Shown one piece after another: positions 41,137 to 50,366 of a stretch of 64,000 bases of DNA. The notes under the pieces were generated by a model that was given only the letters and a program-made list of their open reading frames with translations, was not told the origin of the DNA and searched no databases. Numbering within the stretch: the first letter of the stretch is position 1; each line of letters starts with the position of its first letter. The stretch is from assembly GCF_001429725.1 (NCBI RefSeq), contig NZ_LMHV01000043.1:514227-578226 (forward strand), written 5' to 3'. The DNA is from Rhizobium sp. Root708. GTDB lineage: Bacteria; Pseudomonadota; Alphaproteobacteria; Rhizobiales; Rhizobiaceae. A program made the translations under genes and the position numbers.

Positions 41137-41778
41137 ATGGCAAACGGCTTTCATGAGGTGCGATTTCCGCTGCGCCTGTCGCTATCGACGAGCGGCGGCC
41201 CCATCAGGCGCACCGATATCGTCAATCTTTCGAACGGCCGCGAGAGCCGCAACAGCCGCTGGCGCGATGCGCGGCGCAGTTACGATGCCGGCTCGGGCCT
41301 GCGCTCTGTCGCCGACCTCTATGAAGTGCTCGAGTTCTTCGAGGCGCGCAGCGGCGAGCTCCACGGTTTTCGCTTTCGCGATCCGGTCGATTGGATATCG
41401 GGGCGGCCGGGAATGCCGGTTTCCTCGATGGATCAGCCGATCGGAACGGGCGACGGTGTCACCGCGAATTTCACCCTGACGAAAACTTACAAGGATGCCG
41501 CGGCCGCCAGTCTCCGCAGGATTTTCAAGCCGGTCGCGGGCTCGGTCGTCGTCGCGGTCGGCGGCGTTCCGCAGCCTGACAGCGCCTTTATCTCTGATCC
41601 GGCAACCGGGATTGTCTCGTTCGCTCCGGACCAGATACCGCCGCCGGGCGCCCTGATCTCCGCCGGCTATGAATTCGATGTGCCGGTGAGGTTTGCGACC
41701 GGCCGGATCGACATCAACCTGTCGGCCTTCAACGCCGGACGGATCCCGACCATACCGCTGACGGAGATCGTGCCATGA
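41137..41778 (+). CDS. GTA gp12 (DUF2460) distal tail protein
   Basis: A 213-residue protein with the DUF2460 pattern: FHEVRFPLRLSLSTSGGPIR, RRSYDAGSGLRSVADLYEVL, FFEARSGELHGFRFRDPVDW and a C-terminal EFDVPVRFATGRIDINLSAF. It corresponds to the distal tail hub of RcGTA. The stop overlaps the gp13 start by four bases. Confidence 0.93.
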   Translation: MANGFHEVRFPLRLSLSTSGGPIRRTDIVNLSNGRESRNSRWRDARRSYDAGSGLRSVADLYEVLEFFEARSGELHGFRFRDPVDWISGRPGMPVSSMDQPIGTGDGVTANFTLTKTYKDAAAASLRRIFKPVAGSVVVAVGGVPQPDSAFISDPATGIVSFAPDQIPPPGALISAGYEFDVPVRFATGRIDINLSAFNAGRIPTIPLTEIVP

Positions 41779-42665
41779 GAAGCATTCCGCCTGCACTCAA
41801 GGAGCATCTGAGCGGCGATGCCACGACCGTCTGCCATGCATGGCGGGTGGTGCGTCGCGACGGCACGATCCTCGGCTTTACCGAGCACGATCATGATCTG
41901 ACGATTGACGGCATGACGTACCTCGCGGCGACGGGCTTTTCCGCAACCGCGACGGAAGAGGCGGCGGGCATGCCGGCGGCAACGAGTCAGGTCGCCGGCG
42001 GCTTTTCCAGCGACGTGATCACCGAGGAAGACCTGGAGGCGGGACGTTATGACGGCGCCCGCGTGGAGATTCTGCTTGTCAATTGGGCGGCGCCCGCGGA
42101 GCACATCCTGCTCAAGGTCCAGGAAATTGGCGACGTCACCCGCGATACAACCAGCTTCCAGGCCGAATTGCGAAGCTTCGCAAGCCGCCTGGCCGAGCCG
42201 CAAGGGCGGATATACGGCCGCCGTTGCGATGCGACGCTCGGTGATCAGCGCTGCGGCGTGGATCTGAACGGCACCGGCTATCGCTTTGAAGCGACCGTCG
42301 TTTCAGTTCCCGATTCCGGCAGGCTTTTCCTATCCTGCCCCGAAGAGTTCGCCGACGGGCTGCTTCGCCTGGGGCTTCTCACATTCGTCGACGGCGCGAA
42401 TGCCGGATTGCGTGCGGATATCGAGACGAACGCAGCTAAGGGAGGGCTGGTGGAAGTCGTCCTCTGGCTTCCGCTGCATCGGCCGCCTGCGCCGGGAGAC
42501 CATGTGCTTCTCACCATCGGATGCGACAAGTCGTTTTCGACATGTCGCGGCAGGTTTTCCAACCATCTCAATTTCCGAGGCTTTCCGCATATGCCGGGCG
42601 CCGACTTCGCCTACACCTATGCCGATGGCGAAAGCGTCCATGACGGGAGCGCGCTGTTCAAATGA
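41775..42665 (+). CDS. GTA gp13 (DUF2163) baseplate hub protein
   Basis: The 296-residue protein fits DUF2163: TEHDHDLTIDGMTYLAATGF near residue 35, GRIYGRRCDATLGDQRCGVD with a cysteine pair, and CDKSFSTCRGRFSNHLNFRG. In the RcGTA structure this family forms the hub and binds an Fe-S cluster through such cysteines. The stop overlaps the gp14 start. Confidence 0.93.
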   Translation: MRSIPPALKEHLSGDATTVCHAWRVVRRDGTILGFTEHDHDLTIDGMTYLAATGFSATATEEAAGMPAATSQVAGGFSSDVITEEDLEAGRYDGARVEILLVNWAAPAEHILLKVQEIGDVTRDTTSFQAELRSFASRLAEPQGRIYGRRCDATLGDQRCGVDLNGTGYRFEATVVSVPDSGRLFLSCPEEFADGLLRLGLLTFVDGANAGLRADIETNAAKGGLVEVVLWLPLHRPPAPGDHVLLTIGCDKSFSTCRGRFSNHLNFRGFPHMPGADFAYTYADGESVHDGSALFK

Positions 42666-43096
42666 CATCGATCGCAGAACAGGTCCTCGAGATTGCTGAG
42701 GCTTGGACCGGCACGCCCTATCGTCACCAAGCGTCCTGCAAGGGCGTAGGATGCGACTGTCTCGGGCTGATCCGTGGGATCTGGCGCGGGCTCTATGGCG
42801 GCGAGCCGGAGTTCGTGCCGCCTTACGCCCCTGATTGGGCCGAACGCAGCGGCGAGGACCGGCTGCTCGCTGCGGCGTCCAGGCATTTTGGCGTGGTCCT
42901 GCCGACGCTGAGCATGCAGCCAGGAGACCTCCTGCTGTTTCGTTGGAGGCCCGAACTTGCAGCCAAGCACGCGGGCATATTCGCCGGCGACCGGCAATTC
43001 ATCCACGCCTACGAGCAGGCCTGCGTGATCCGCTCGCCGCTCGTGCCCAGCTGGCGCCGACGCGTTGCGGCTGTGTTTCGCTTCCCGGAGAAATAG
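42662..43096 (+). CDS. GTA gp14 NlpC/P60 peptidase
   Basis: A 144-residue protein of the phage-tail NlpC/P60 family. The probable catalytic cysteine is C33 in GVGCDCLGLIRG, and the histidine lies in LAAKHAGIFAGDRQFIHAY. It should cut peptidoglycan during cell entry. It ends directly before the ATG of gp15 with no intervening base. Confidence 0.92.
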   Translation: MTSIAEQVLEIAEAWTGTPYRHQASCKGVGCDCLGLIRGIWRGLYGGEPEFVPPYAPDWAERSGEDRLLAAASRHFGVVLPTLSMQPGDLLLFRWRPELAAKHAGIFAGDRQFIHAYEQACVIRSPLVPSWRRRVAAVFRFPEK

Positions 43097-46000
43097 ATGG
43101 CAACTCTTCTCTTGCAGGCCGCGGGCGCGGCTCTTGGCAGTGTCTTCGGTCCGGTCGGGGCGATCGTCGGGCGGGCTGCGGGTGCGCTTGCCGGCAGTGT
43201 GGTCGATCATGCTTTGCTTGCCGGCAGCTCCACCGTGCGGGCAACACATCTGGCGACGGCCCGCATTCCCGGCGCCGATGAGGGCACGCCGATCAACCGC
43301 GTCTACGGCAGCACGCGCATCGGCGGCACGATGATCTGGGCGACTCGCTTCGAGGAGCAGGTCACCACCGAACGAAAGGGAGGCAAGGCCTCCGGCGGTA
43401 CCCGCGTCGAGACGTTCCGCTACTTCGCCAACGTCGCCTTCGGGATTTGCGAAGGCGAGATCGCCTGCATTCGCCGGATCTGGGCGGATGGCAAGGAGAT
43501 CGACCAGACCGCCATCGAGATGCGTGTCTATCGCGGCACCGATGCACAGCAGCCGGATCCGTTGATCGAGGCAAAGCAGGGCGCGGGCAATGCGCCTGCC
43601 TATCGCGGCTTGGCCTATGTCGTCTTCGAGCGCTTGCCGCTGGACACTTATGGCAACCGCATCCCGCTTCTGCAGTTCGAGGTCGTCCGTCCCGTCGGCG
43701 CGCTGGAAAGCCAGCTGAAGGCGGTTTGCATCATTCCCGGCGCGACGGAGCACGGCTACCAGCCCGTCGCGGTTTCGGAGCAGAGTGGCGCCGGGAGCGC
43801 GCGCCTCCTCAATCGCAACACGCTGTAGGGCGCCACGGACTGGCAGGTGTCGATCGACGAGCTGATGGCACTCTGCCCGAATCTAGAGCGCGTGGCTCTG
43901 GTGGTCTCCTGGTTCGGAACCGATCTGCGGGCGGGCGAATGCCGGATCGTGCCCGGTGTCGAGACGGCCGTGCGGAACGGTGAGAGCAAGGCCTGGTCCG
44001 TGTCCGGGATCGCGCGCGGCAGCGCCCATGTGGTCAGCGGCAACAGCGGAGTGCCGGCCTATGGCGGGACGCCTGATGATGCCGCTGTTCTCGCCGCAAT
44101 TGCCGATCTGAAGGCGCGTGGTCTGGAAGTTTATCTCTATCCGTTCCTGATGATGGATATTCCCTCGGACAACGCCTTGCCCGACCCTTCCGCGTCAGGC
44201 GTTCAACCGGCCTATCCATGGCGGGGGCGCATCACCTGCTTTCCGGCAACCGGCCGGCCTGATAGCGTCGATCGGACGGCAGTGGCGCACGGGCAGGTCG
44301 ATGCTTTTATCGGCACCGCGCGCGCCGCTGATTTTCTCCTATCCGGACAGCAGGTGGCCTACGGGGGAAGCGGCGACGGATACCGGCGTTTCATCCTGCA
44401 CTATGCGCAGCTCGCAAGGGCCGCCGGCGGTGTGGATGGCTTCCTTCTCGGTTCGGAGTTGCGCGGCCTGACGGCCGTGCGGGATGAAGCCGATCGGTTT
44501 CCCTTCGTCGACGCTCTCGTCGCGCTGGCCGCTGACGTCAAGGCACTGCTGCCGACAGCCCGGCTGACTTATGGCGCCGATTGGTCCGAATATTTCGGTT
44601 ATCATCCGCAGGACGGTAGCGGTGATGTCTACTTCAACCTCGATCCGCTCTGGGCATCATCAGCAATCGACGCCGTTGGCATCGATAACTACATGCCGCT
44701 CGCCGATTGGCGGGACGAGGATCTGTCGGAGGCCAATCCCGATGGCTTCCGCTCCGCCGAGGATGGCGCGGCAATCGCCGCCGCGATCTCCGCGGGCGAG
44801 GGGTTCGACTGGTACTACGCCACCGACGCAGACCGGATTGCCCGCATCAGGACAACGATAACGGATAGTCTGGCGGACAAGCCATGGACGTTCCGTTACA
44901 AGGACATTGGCGGCTGGTGGAACAACCTTCACTAAGATCGTATCGGCGGCGTGGAGCGTGCTGCTCCTTCGGCCTGGCAGCCGGGGAGCAAGCCGGTCTG
45001 GTTCACCGAGCTTGGCTGCGCGGCCGTCGACAAGGGCGGCAATCAGCCCAACGTCTTCATCGATCCGAAGTCAAGGGAAAGCGGACTACCCTATTTCTCC
45101 AGCGGCATGCGCGCCGACAGCATGCAGCGCCGCTTTCTCGAAGCCCACCATGCGAGATGGAATGCGGACACGGCTCCGGCCGGGATGGTGGATCCGGCGC
45201 ATCTCTTCGTCTGGTGCTGGGACGCTCGGCCTTATCCGGCCTTTCCGCAGGAGACATCCACCTGGAGCGACGGCGCCAACTGGGCGACCGGACATTGGCT
45301 GAACGGCAGGCTGGGAGCGGGAACGCTTGCCGACATCATCGCCGCGATCCTTCGCGATCAGGGTTTTGCCGACTTCGACGTTGCCGATGTCTCAGGCGAC
45401 CTGACGGGTTACGTGCATGGCGATGTGGTGTCCGCGCGCAGCCTCATCGAGCCGCTGCTGCAGGCATTCGCGATCGATGTGTTCGAGGATGCCGGTACTC
45501 TGCATTTCCGCTCGCGCGGCCGGGCAAGCCTGCCGCCCGTCGTCGTCGACACATTTGTCGATGTCGAAGACGAACCTCTGTGGCGCGAGACGCGCGGCCA
45601 CGACAGCGACTTCGCCGCGGAAGCCGTTCTGACCTTCTACGATCCCGCGTTGGATTACGAACAGGCGAGCGCCCGGTCGCATCGGGCAGCGGCAGCGACG
45701 AGCCGGGTGATCAAGCAGGATCTGTCCGCGGCCATGCCCGAGGAGGCTGCGCTCGCGGCCGCCGAAGGCCTATTGAGAGACAACCGCGTATCGCGCCGGA
45801 CCGTTCGTTTCAGCCTCCCGCCGGGAGCGCTGGACCTGCAACCGGGCGATGCCGTCACGATCGCGGAAGGCCCGGCTGGACGGTTCATAGTTTCCAGCAT
45901 CGAGGACGAGGGCCAGCGCCGCATTGAGGCGCGCGAGTTTGCCGTCTCGGGCGGTGCCGCATGGCCGCAGCGAACGAGCGGGCAGAACGGCGGCACTGGC

Positions 46001-46939
46001 GCTTCGAGCCTCTTTGCCCCTGTCGTTCATCTGCTCGACCTTCCTTGTTTCGAAGACGGCGATGCCGGTTCGTTCGCTCGGGGTGCTGCGTTTGCGGCGC
46101 CCTGGAAGACCATCGCTTTGTCGTCATCGGCAACAACAGAAGGCTATCGAGGCCGAGTGCTGCTCGACAGGCCCGCACGGATCGGGACGACGGTCACAAC
46201 CCTCGATCCAGGTGTCCGCGGTCGTTTCGACTGGTCGCAGGAGCTGATCGTCGACCTCCCATTCGGCGAGCTCGCCTCGGCACCGGCGATTTCGGTTCTG
46301 AACGGCGGCAACCGGATCGCGGCGCGCTCACCAAGCGGCGTCTGGGAGGTACTGTCCTTCCAGCGTGCCGAAGAAATCGAAACTCGCCGCTGGCGGCTGA
46401 CCGGCCTTCTTCGCGCGCTTGCCGGTACCGATGACGCCATGCGGGCCGGCATTCCTGCGGGGTCGCCCGTCGTCGTGTTGGACGAGGCCGTCAAGCCACT
46501 CGGTCTCGGCAGCGGGGAGGCCGGTCTGCGTCTCAATTGGATTGCGGAAGCCGCTGGGTCGACCGAGATGGCAGGTCCTTACGCGTTCGAGGGTGGTTTG
46601 CGGGCGCGAACCCCGCTCGCCCCGGTGCATCTGCGCGGCCTGCGCAGCGATGCCGGCGATATCAGCCTGTCGTGGGTGCGCTGTGGCAGGAAGGAAGCCG
46701 ATAGCTGGATCGGCGCCGACATTCCGCTCGATGAACCCTTTGAGCGCTATCGCGTCGAGATCCTCGCCGGCGACGACGTCCTGAGATCAGTCGAGACGCA
46801 GGAACCATCCTGGATCTATCCAGTCGCCGACGAGATCGCCGACTTTGGCACGCCCCTGTCGGCACTCACCGCACGCGTCAGGCAGATGGGCGAGAGCATC
46901 CCGCTCGGCATCGCGGTCACCGCGACATTTTCCCTGTAG
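43097..46939 (+). pseudogene. GTA gp15 host-specificity/baseplate protein gene with two in-frame stops
   Basis: One reading frame of 1281 codons is interrupted by TAG at 43826-43828 (after RLLNRNTL, before GATDWQVSIDELMALCPN) and by TAA at 44933-44935 (after WWNNLH, before DRIGGVERAAPSAWQPGSKP). There is no frame change, and protein similarity to the family continues straight across both stops. The first part (243 residues) holds the hub region, the middle a TIM-barrel-like domain, and the last part (from 44951) the putative phage tail and C-terminal receptor-binding domains. Single-base changes (for instance TAC to TAA) would explain both. Unless the stops are read through, no full-length protein forms and particles would lack a complete baseplate. 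Confidence 0.9.
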
Positions 46940-46963
46940 CTCCCAACGAAAGGACAAAGCGAA

Positions 46964-47179
46964 ATGGGCGACTTGAAGAACTGGTACAGCTCCAAAACGA
47001 TATGGGGAGCGTTGATCGCGATTCTCGCGTCGGTCATGCACTTAACGGGTGTGGATATCTCCACGGTCGATCGTGGGCAGATCGTTGATTCGATCGTCAA
47101 CATCGCCGGCGCGCTCGGAGGGTTGATTGCTGTTTACGGTCGCGTGACGGCGAAAACGGTGATCCGGTCCACCTCCTGA
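46964..47179 (+). CDS. Holin-like small membrane protein
   Basis: The 71-residue protein starts MGDLKNWYSSKTIWGALIAI, has two hydrophobic segments (about 13-30 and 45-62) separated by a short DISTVDRGQIVDSIV loop, and ends VYGRVTAKTVIRSTS. Phages of rhizobia carry similar small holin-type proteins. AAGGACAAAGCGAA precedes the ATG. Together with the GH19 endolysin at 29300 it could provide lysis. Confidence 0.68.
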   Translation: MGDLKNWYSSKTIWGALIAILASVMHLTGVDISTVDRGQIVDSIVNIAGALGGLIAVYGRVTAKTVIRSTS

Positions 47180-47196
47180 TGCGGTTTCGGGCGTCG

Positions 47197-47227
47197 ACGA
47201 CCCGCATGATTGCGGGTCGTTTCAATG
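47197..47227 (+). terminator. Hairpin after the holin-like gene
   Basis: ACGACCCGCA and TGCGGGTCGT form a perfect ten-base stem with a TGAT loop, followed by a weak T stretch (TTCAAT). It probably ends the GTA-like transcript and insulates the feu genes. The T tract is short, so termination may be partial. Confidence 0.6.
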
Positions 47228-47284
47228 CCTTAGCGCGCGACGCGAGAGCAGTTTGAAATCGTTCCAAACAGCGGCGTTACAAGG

Positions 47285-47301
47285 CATTCATTTGCCATTC
47301 A
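47285..47301 (+). promoter_or_regulatory. Direct repeat CATTCA-N5-CATTCA, candidate FeuP box
   Basis: CATTCA at 47285 and 47296 are spaced 11 bases start to start, the typical geometry of sites bound by OmpR/PhoB-family response regulators such as FeuP. The site lies 54 bases before the feuN start. Autoregulation of feuN-feuP-feuQ is inferred. Confidence 0.4.
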
Positions 47302-47354
47302 GGTCGCTTGAGTACATAGTCGGGCCAAGTTGGTATCCATTGAAAGCGTAGCAC

Positions 47355-47603
47355 ATGGCCTCTCCCTTGAGTGTCGCAGCGTTGGCCGCCGGGCTGGCGT
47401 TGTCGTCGCCCTCACCGGAAAATTCGCGCAACTTTATCGTGCGCGTGGCAGGCGATTGCAGCGAAGCCGCACAGCAGGTTGTCGAGAAAACCGGCGGACA
47501 ATTGTTGTCCGTTCAGCCCTCCGGCGACAGTTGCATCATTACCGTGCTGGTGCAGGGAAACGGTCAGCGACCGCGCAAGGTCACTGTCAAGGTTCCGATG
47601 TAG
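47355..47603 (+). CDS. feuN: FeuN-like small periplasmic protein
   Basis: An 82-residue protein with an N-terminal hydrophobic segment (MASPLSVAALAAGLALSSPS) that could be a signal peptide, although it lacks the usual basic residue. The short secreted domain has two cysteines (VAGDCSEAAQ and PSGDSCIITV). It lies immediately upstream of feuP. In S. meliloti the small periplasmic protein FeuN, encoded just upstream of feuP, restrains the kinase FeuQ; position, size and predicted location all match. An in-frame stop just upstream fixes the start at 47355, which has no strong Shine-Dalgarno. Confidence 0.7.
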   Translation: MASPLSVAALAAGLALSSPSPENSRNFIVRVAGDCSEAAQQVVEKTGGQLLSVQPSGDSCIITVLVQGNGQRPRKVTVKVPM

Positions 47604-47655
47604 GCAGAATCGGCCTAAGAAACACCGAACGGATAAAGCAGGATAAAGCGGACCG

Positions 47656-48327
47656 ATGCGCATTCTCGTAGTCGAAGACGATGTCAATCTGAACCGTCAG
47701 CTGGCGGACACCCTCAAGGAAGCCGGTTACGTCGTCGATCAGGCGTTCGATGGCGAGGAGGGGCATTTCCTCGGCGAGACCGAGCCCTACGATGCCATCA
47801 TCCTCGACATCGGCCTTCCCGAACTGGATGGTGTGACCGTGCTTGAGAAATGGCGCGGCGCCGGTCGCGGCATGCCTGTTCTGATTCTCACCGCCCGCGA
47901 CCGATGGAGCGACAAGGTCGCCGGCATTGACGCGGGCGCGGACGACTATGTCACCAAGCCGTTCCACGTCGAGGAAGTGCTTGCCCGTATTCGCGCCCTG
48001 ATCCGCCGTGCCGCTGGCCATTCGTCCTCCGAGATCGTCTGCGGGCCGGTTCGGCTCGATACCAAGACATCGAAGGCGATGGTCAACGGCGTGGCCCTGA
48101 AACTGACGTCGCACGAATATCGCCTTCTGGCCTACCTGATGCATCATATGGGCGAGGTCGTCTCGCGCACCGAACTGGTGGAGCATATGTATGATCAGGA
48201 TTTCGATCGCGATTCCAACACGATCGAGGTTTTCGTCGGCCGTCTCCGCAAGAAGATGGGCGTTGATCTGATTGAGACGGTGCGCGGGCTCGGTTACCGC
48301 ATCCAAGCGCCGAGCAATGCGAATTAA
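47656..48327 (+). CDS. feuP: Response regulator FeuP (OmpR family)
   Basis: The 223-residue protein has a receiver domain with acidic pocket E7-D8-D9 and phosphoacceptor D51 in AIILDIGLPELDG, the conserved lysine in YVTKPFHVEE, then a winged-helix DNA-binding domain (LTSHEYRLLAYLMHHMGEVV, TIEVFVGRLRKKMGVDLIET). The name follows its position: directly upstream of the cycHJKL genes, as described for feuPQ in Rhizobium leguminosarum. FeuP-FeuQ controls cyclic glucan export and osmoadaptation in S. meliloti. feuQ begins 11 bases before its stop. Confidence 0.88.
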   Translation: MRILVVEDDVNLNRQLADTLKEAGYVVDQAFDGEEGHFLGETEPYDAIILDIGLPELDGVTVLEKWRGAGRGMPVLILTARDRWSDKVAGIDAGADDYVTKPFHVEEVLARIRALIRRAAGHSSSEIVCGPVRLDTKTSKAMVNGVALKLTSHEYRLLAYLMHHMGEVVSRTELVEHMYDQDFDRDSNTIEVFVGRLRKKMGVDLIETVRGLGYRIQAPSNAN

Positions 48328-49717
48328 GTCGCTCACAGCACGCGTTCTGCTGCTGACCACGATCTGGTCGAGCGTGGCGCTTGTCGTCATTGGTCTGCTG
48401 ATCTCGACACTGTACCGCAAGAGCGCCGAACGCGGCTTTCAGGATCTTTTGCGCGCGCAGCTCTACAACGTCATCAATTCGGTGGCGATCGGCGATCAGG
48501 GCGCGCTCAACGGCAGCCCGCAGCTCGGCGATCTCCGGTTCGCGCAGCCGAAGACCGGCTGGTACTGGGTGGTGGAGCCGCTCGGCACCTACACGGCGCC
48601 GCCCTTGGTTTCTCCCTCTCTCGGGTCCGCGACGATCCCGGTGCCGTCGGTTCTGGAGGCGCCCTTCGACAAGAATTACGAGCGCTACTATCAGGTGACC
48701 GACGCGTCCGGTAACCGGATTCAGGTTGCCGAAACCGAAGTGGTGCTCGATACGGACGGACGCGCAGCGCGCTTTCGCGTGAGCGGCAACGTCGATGTCG
48801 TCGAGGACGACGTCAGAAACTTCTCCCACAGTCTTTACCTTGCACTCGCCGGCTTCGGCGTCGGCAGTCTGATCGTCAATGCGCTTGCGATTCTCTATGG
48901 CTTGAAGCCGCTGGACAAGGCGCGCGCCGCGCTGGAGCGCATCCGTGCCGGCGAAAGCGAACAGCTGAAGGGTGAATTCCCGCGCGAGATCCTGCCGCTC
49001 GCCAACGAGGTCAACGCTCTGATCGACAGCAATCGCCGTATCGTCGAGCGTGCCCGCATGCAGGTGGGCAATCTTGCTCATTCGCTGAAAACCCCGATCG
49101 CGGTTCTGCTCAACGAGGCAAGGGTGCTGGAGCGGTCGCATGGCGAACTGGTCCGCGGCCAGGCCGAAGCGATGCAGGGGCAGGTCCAGTCCTATCTCAA
49201 CCGTGCCCGCATCGCGGCCCAGCGTGAATCCGTGCTGGCGCGCACCGATGCGGAGCCGGCGCTCGAGCGCCTGGTGCGCGTCATGCGCCGGCTGAACGTG
49301 GACAAGGAATTCGAGCTGCAGGTCGCGCCGCCGCACATCGCCGTGGCGATGGAGCAGCAGGATCTGGAAGAAATCGTCGGCAATCTTCTTGAGAACGCCG
49401 CGCGTTTTGCGACCCACAAGGTTCGTGTCGTGGCTGCGGAAACGCATGAGGAGCCAAAGGCCGGCGAGAGTGCTCGCCGCCACTGGGTCGAGATCATTGT
49501 CGAGGACGACGGCCGTGGACTTGAACCGGACCAGATCCGGGAAGCTCTGAAACGAGGGCGCCGGCTCGATGAGAGCAAGCCGGGTACCGGGCTCGGGCTG
49601 TCGATCGTCACGGAGATTGCCAACGAGTATCAGGGGCGGCTGGAACTCTCCCGCAGCGATCAGGGCGGCTTGAAAGCGCGCCTTATTCTTCCCGGCATTA
49701 CAAAGGATGTTGCGTGA
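48317..49717 (+). CDS. feuQ: Sensor histidine kinase FeuQ
   Basis: This 466-residue kinase has membrane segments at about 10-30 and 170-192 around a periplasmic sensor domain, then a HAMP-like linker, the phosphoacceptor H255 in NLAHSLKTPIAVLLNE, and a HATPase_c domain (EEIVGNLLENAARFA, VEDDGRGL, GTGLGLSIVTEIA). It is EnvZ/PhoQ-like. Its periplasmic domain is the expected target of the FeuN-like protein. The start at 48317 overlaps feuP by 11 bases, which implies coupled translation. Confidence 0.88.
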   Translation: MRIKSLTARVLLLTTIWSSVALVVIGLLISTLYRKSAERGFQDLLRAQLYNVINSVAIGDQGALNGSPQLGDLRFAQPKTGWYWVVEPLGTYTAPPLVSPSLGSATIPVPSVLEAPFDKNYERYYQVTDASGNRIQVAETEVVLDTDGRAARFRVSGNVDVVEDDVRNFSHSLYLALAGFGVGSLIVNALAILYGLKPLDKARAALERIRAGESEQLKGEFPREILPLANEVNALIDSNRRIVERARMQVGNLAHSLKTPIAVLLNEARVLERSHGELVRGQAEAMQGQVQSYLNRARIAAQRESVLARTDAEPALERLVRVMRRLNVDKEFELQVAPPHIAVAMEQQDLEEIVGNLLENAARFATHKVRVVAAETHEEPKAGESARRHWVEIIVEDDGRGLEPDQIREALKRGRRLDESKPGTGLGLSIVTEIANEYQGRLELSRSDQGGLKARLILPGITKDVA

Positions 49718-49830
49718 GCAACTGCTTGATGCCAGAAAGATATCGGATTTGCATAGCATGCTTTGCCCTGATCGGCATGGCAGGCTGTGTTTGTGCTGGC
49801 GTAATGGATACCTGATCTGGGTTCGAGTAA

Positions 49831-50259
49831 ATGATGCTTCGTTCAAAAGGCATGATCGTTTCTTCTCTCTGCGCCGTCGTCGCTCTCTCCGGCTGCCAAA
49901 CGACGAAGAGCGGCGCTTCCAGCGGATTTTTCGGAAGCAGCAAGCCGTCTGCCTCGGCCACGTTCATCTCCGCGCTGCAGGGCGGTATCGTAGGGCGCAC
50001 GGGGATCGAGCTGAGTGACAGCGACAAGCAGCGTGCGCTCGAGGCGGAGTATCGTGCGCTCGAGGGCGCCGGTGTCGGTCAGCCTGTCGTCTGGAGCGGC
50101 AGAAACGTCAGCGGCAAGGTCATCGCTGCGGCGCCGTATCAGGTTGGCTCACAGAATTGCCGTCAGTACACCCACACTCTGACGGTTGAAGGCAAGGAAA
50201 CCGTGGCCCGCGGCTCCGCCTGCCGCAACGACAACGGCAGCTGGTCGCCGCTCGGGTGA
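49831..50259 (+). CDS. Surface-antigen-like lipoprotein (RT0821/Lpp0805 type)
   Basis: A protein of about 142 residues with a lipobox ALSGC near residue 22, so a lipid-anchored envelope protein. The segment SFISALQGGIVGRTG-like ATFISALQGGIVGRTGIELS and the C-terminal GSQNCRQYTHTLTVEGKETV, ACRNDNGSW match the 17-kDa antigen/RT0821-Lpp0805 surface protein family. It lies between feuQ and the cyc operon on the same strand. Two adjacent ATG codons (49831, 49834) are possible starts, neither with a clear ribosome binding site. Confidence 0.85.
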   Translation: MMLRSKGMIVSSLCAVVALSGCQTTKSGASSGFFGSSKPSASATFISALQGGIVGRTGIELSDSDKQRALEAEYRALEGAGVGQPVVWSGRNVSGKVIAAAPYQVGSQNCRQYTHTLTVEGKETVARGSACRNDNGSWSPLG

Positions 50260-50366
50260 AGTGCCGGAAAGCCGCGCCACAGCAAAAATGCGGCGAAACG
50301 CCTCAAATCCGCGTCATCACAGCTTTGAAGGTTGGAATAAAGCCGCGCTTCAAGTAATTGGCGGCT

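Larger units (their letters stand above)
26937..47179 (+). mobile_element. Gene-transfer-agent-like (RcGTA-type) cluster, interrupted and with lesions
   Basis: Gene order follows the Rhodobacter capsulatus GTA: a possible gp1, terminase gp2, portal gp3, a small protein, protease gp4, capsid gp5, connectors gp6-gp8, tail protein gp9, gp10, chaperone, tape measure gp11, gp12 (DUF2460), gp13 (DUF2163), gp14 (NlpC/P60), gp15, then a holin-like gene. There is no integrase, repressor or visible attachment repeat, as expected for a GTA rather than a prophage. Non-structural genes are lodged at 29018-32611 and 37761-39459. Two stop codons interrupt gp15, and the chaperone lacks a normal start. Confidence 0.85.

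Noticed and set aside
43826..43828. Selenocysteine or programmed recoding at the gp15 stops
   Set aside because: The stops are TAG and TAA, not TGA, and no recoding structure was evident; nonsense mutation is simpler.
26937..47179. Reading the cluster as an ordinary integrated prophage
   Set aside because: No integrase, repressor, replication genes or flanking attachment repeat was seen, and the gene order is that of RcGTA.
48083..49846. A 587-codon minus-strand frame across feuP and feuQ
   Set aside because: Antisense shadow of two clear two-component genes.
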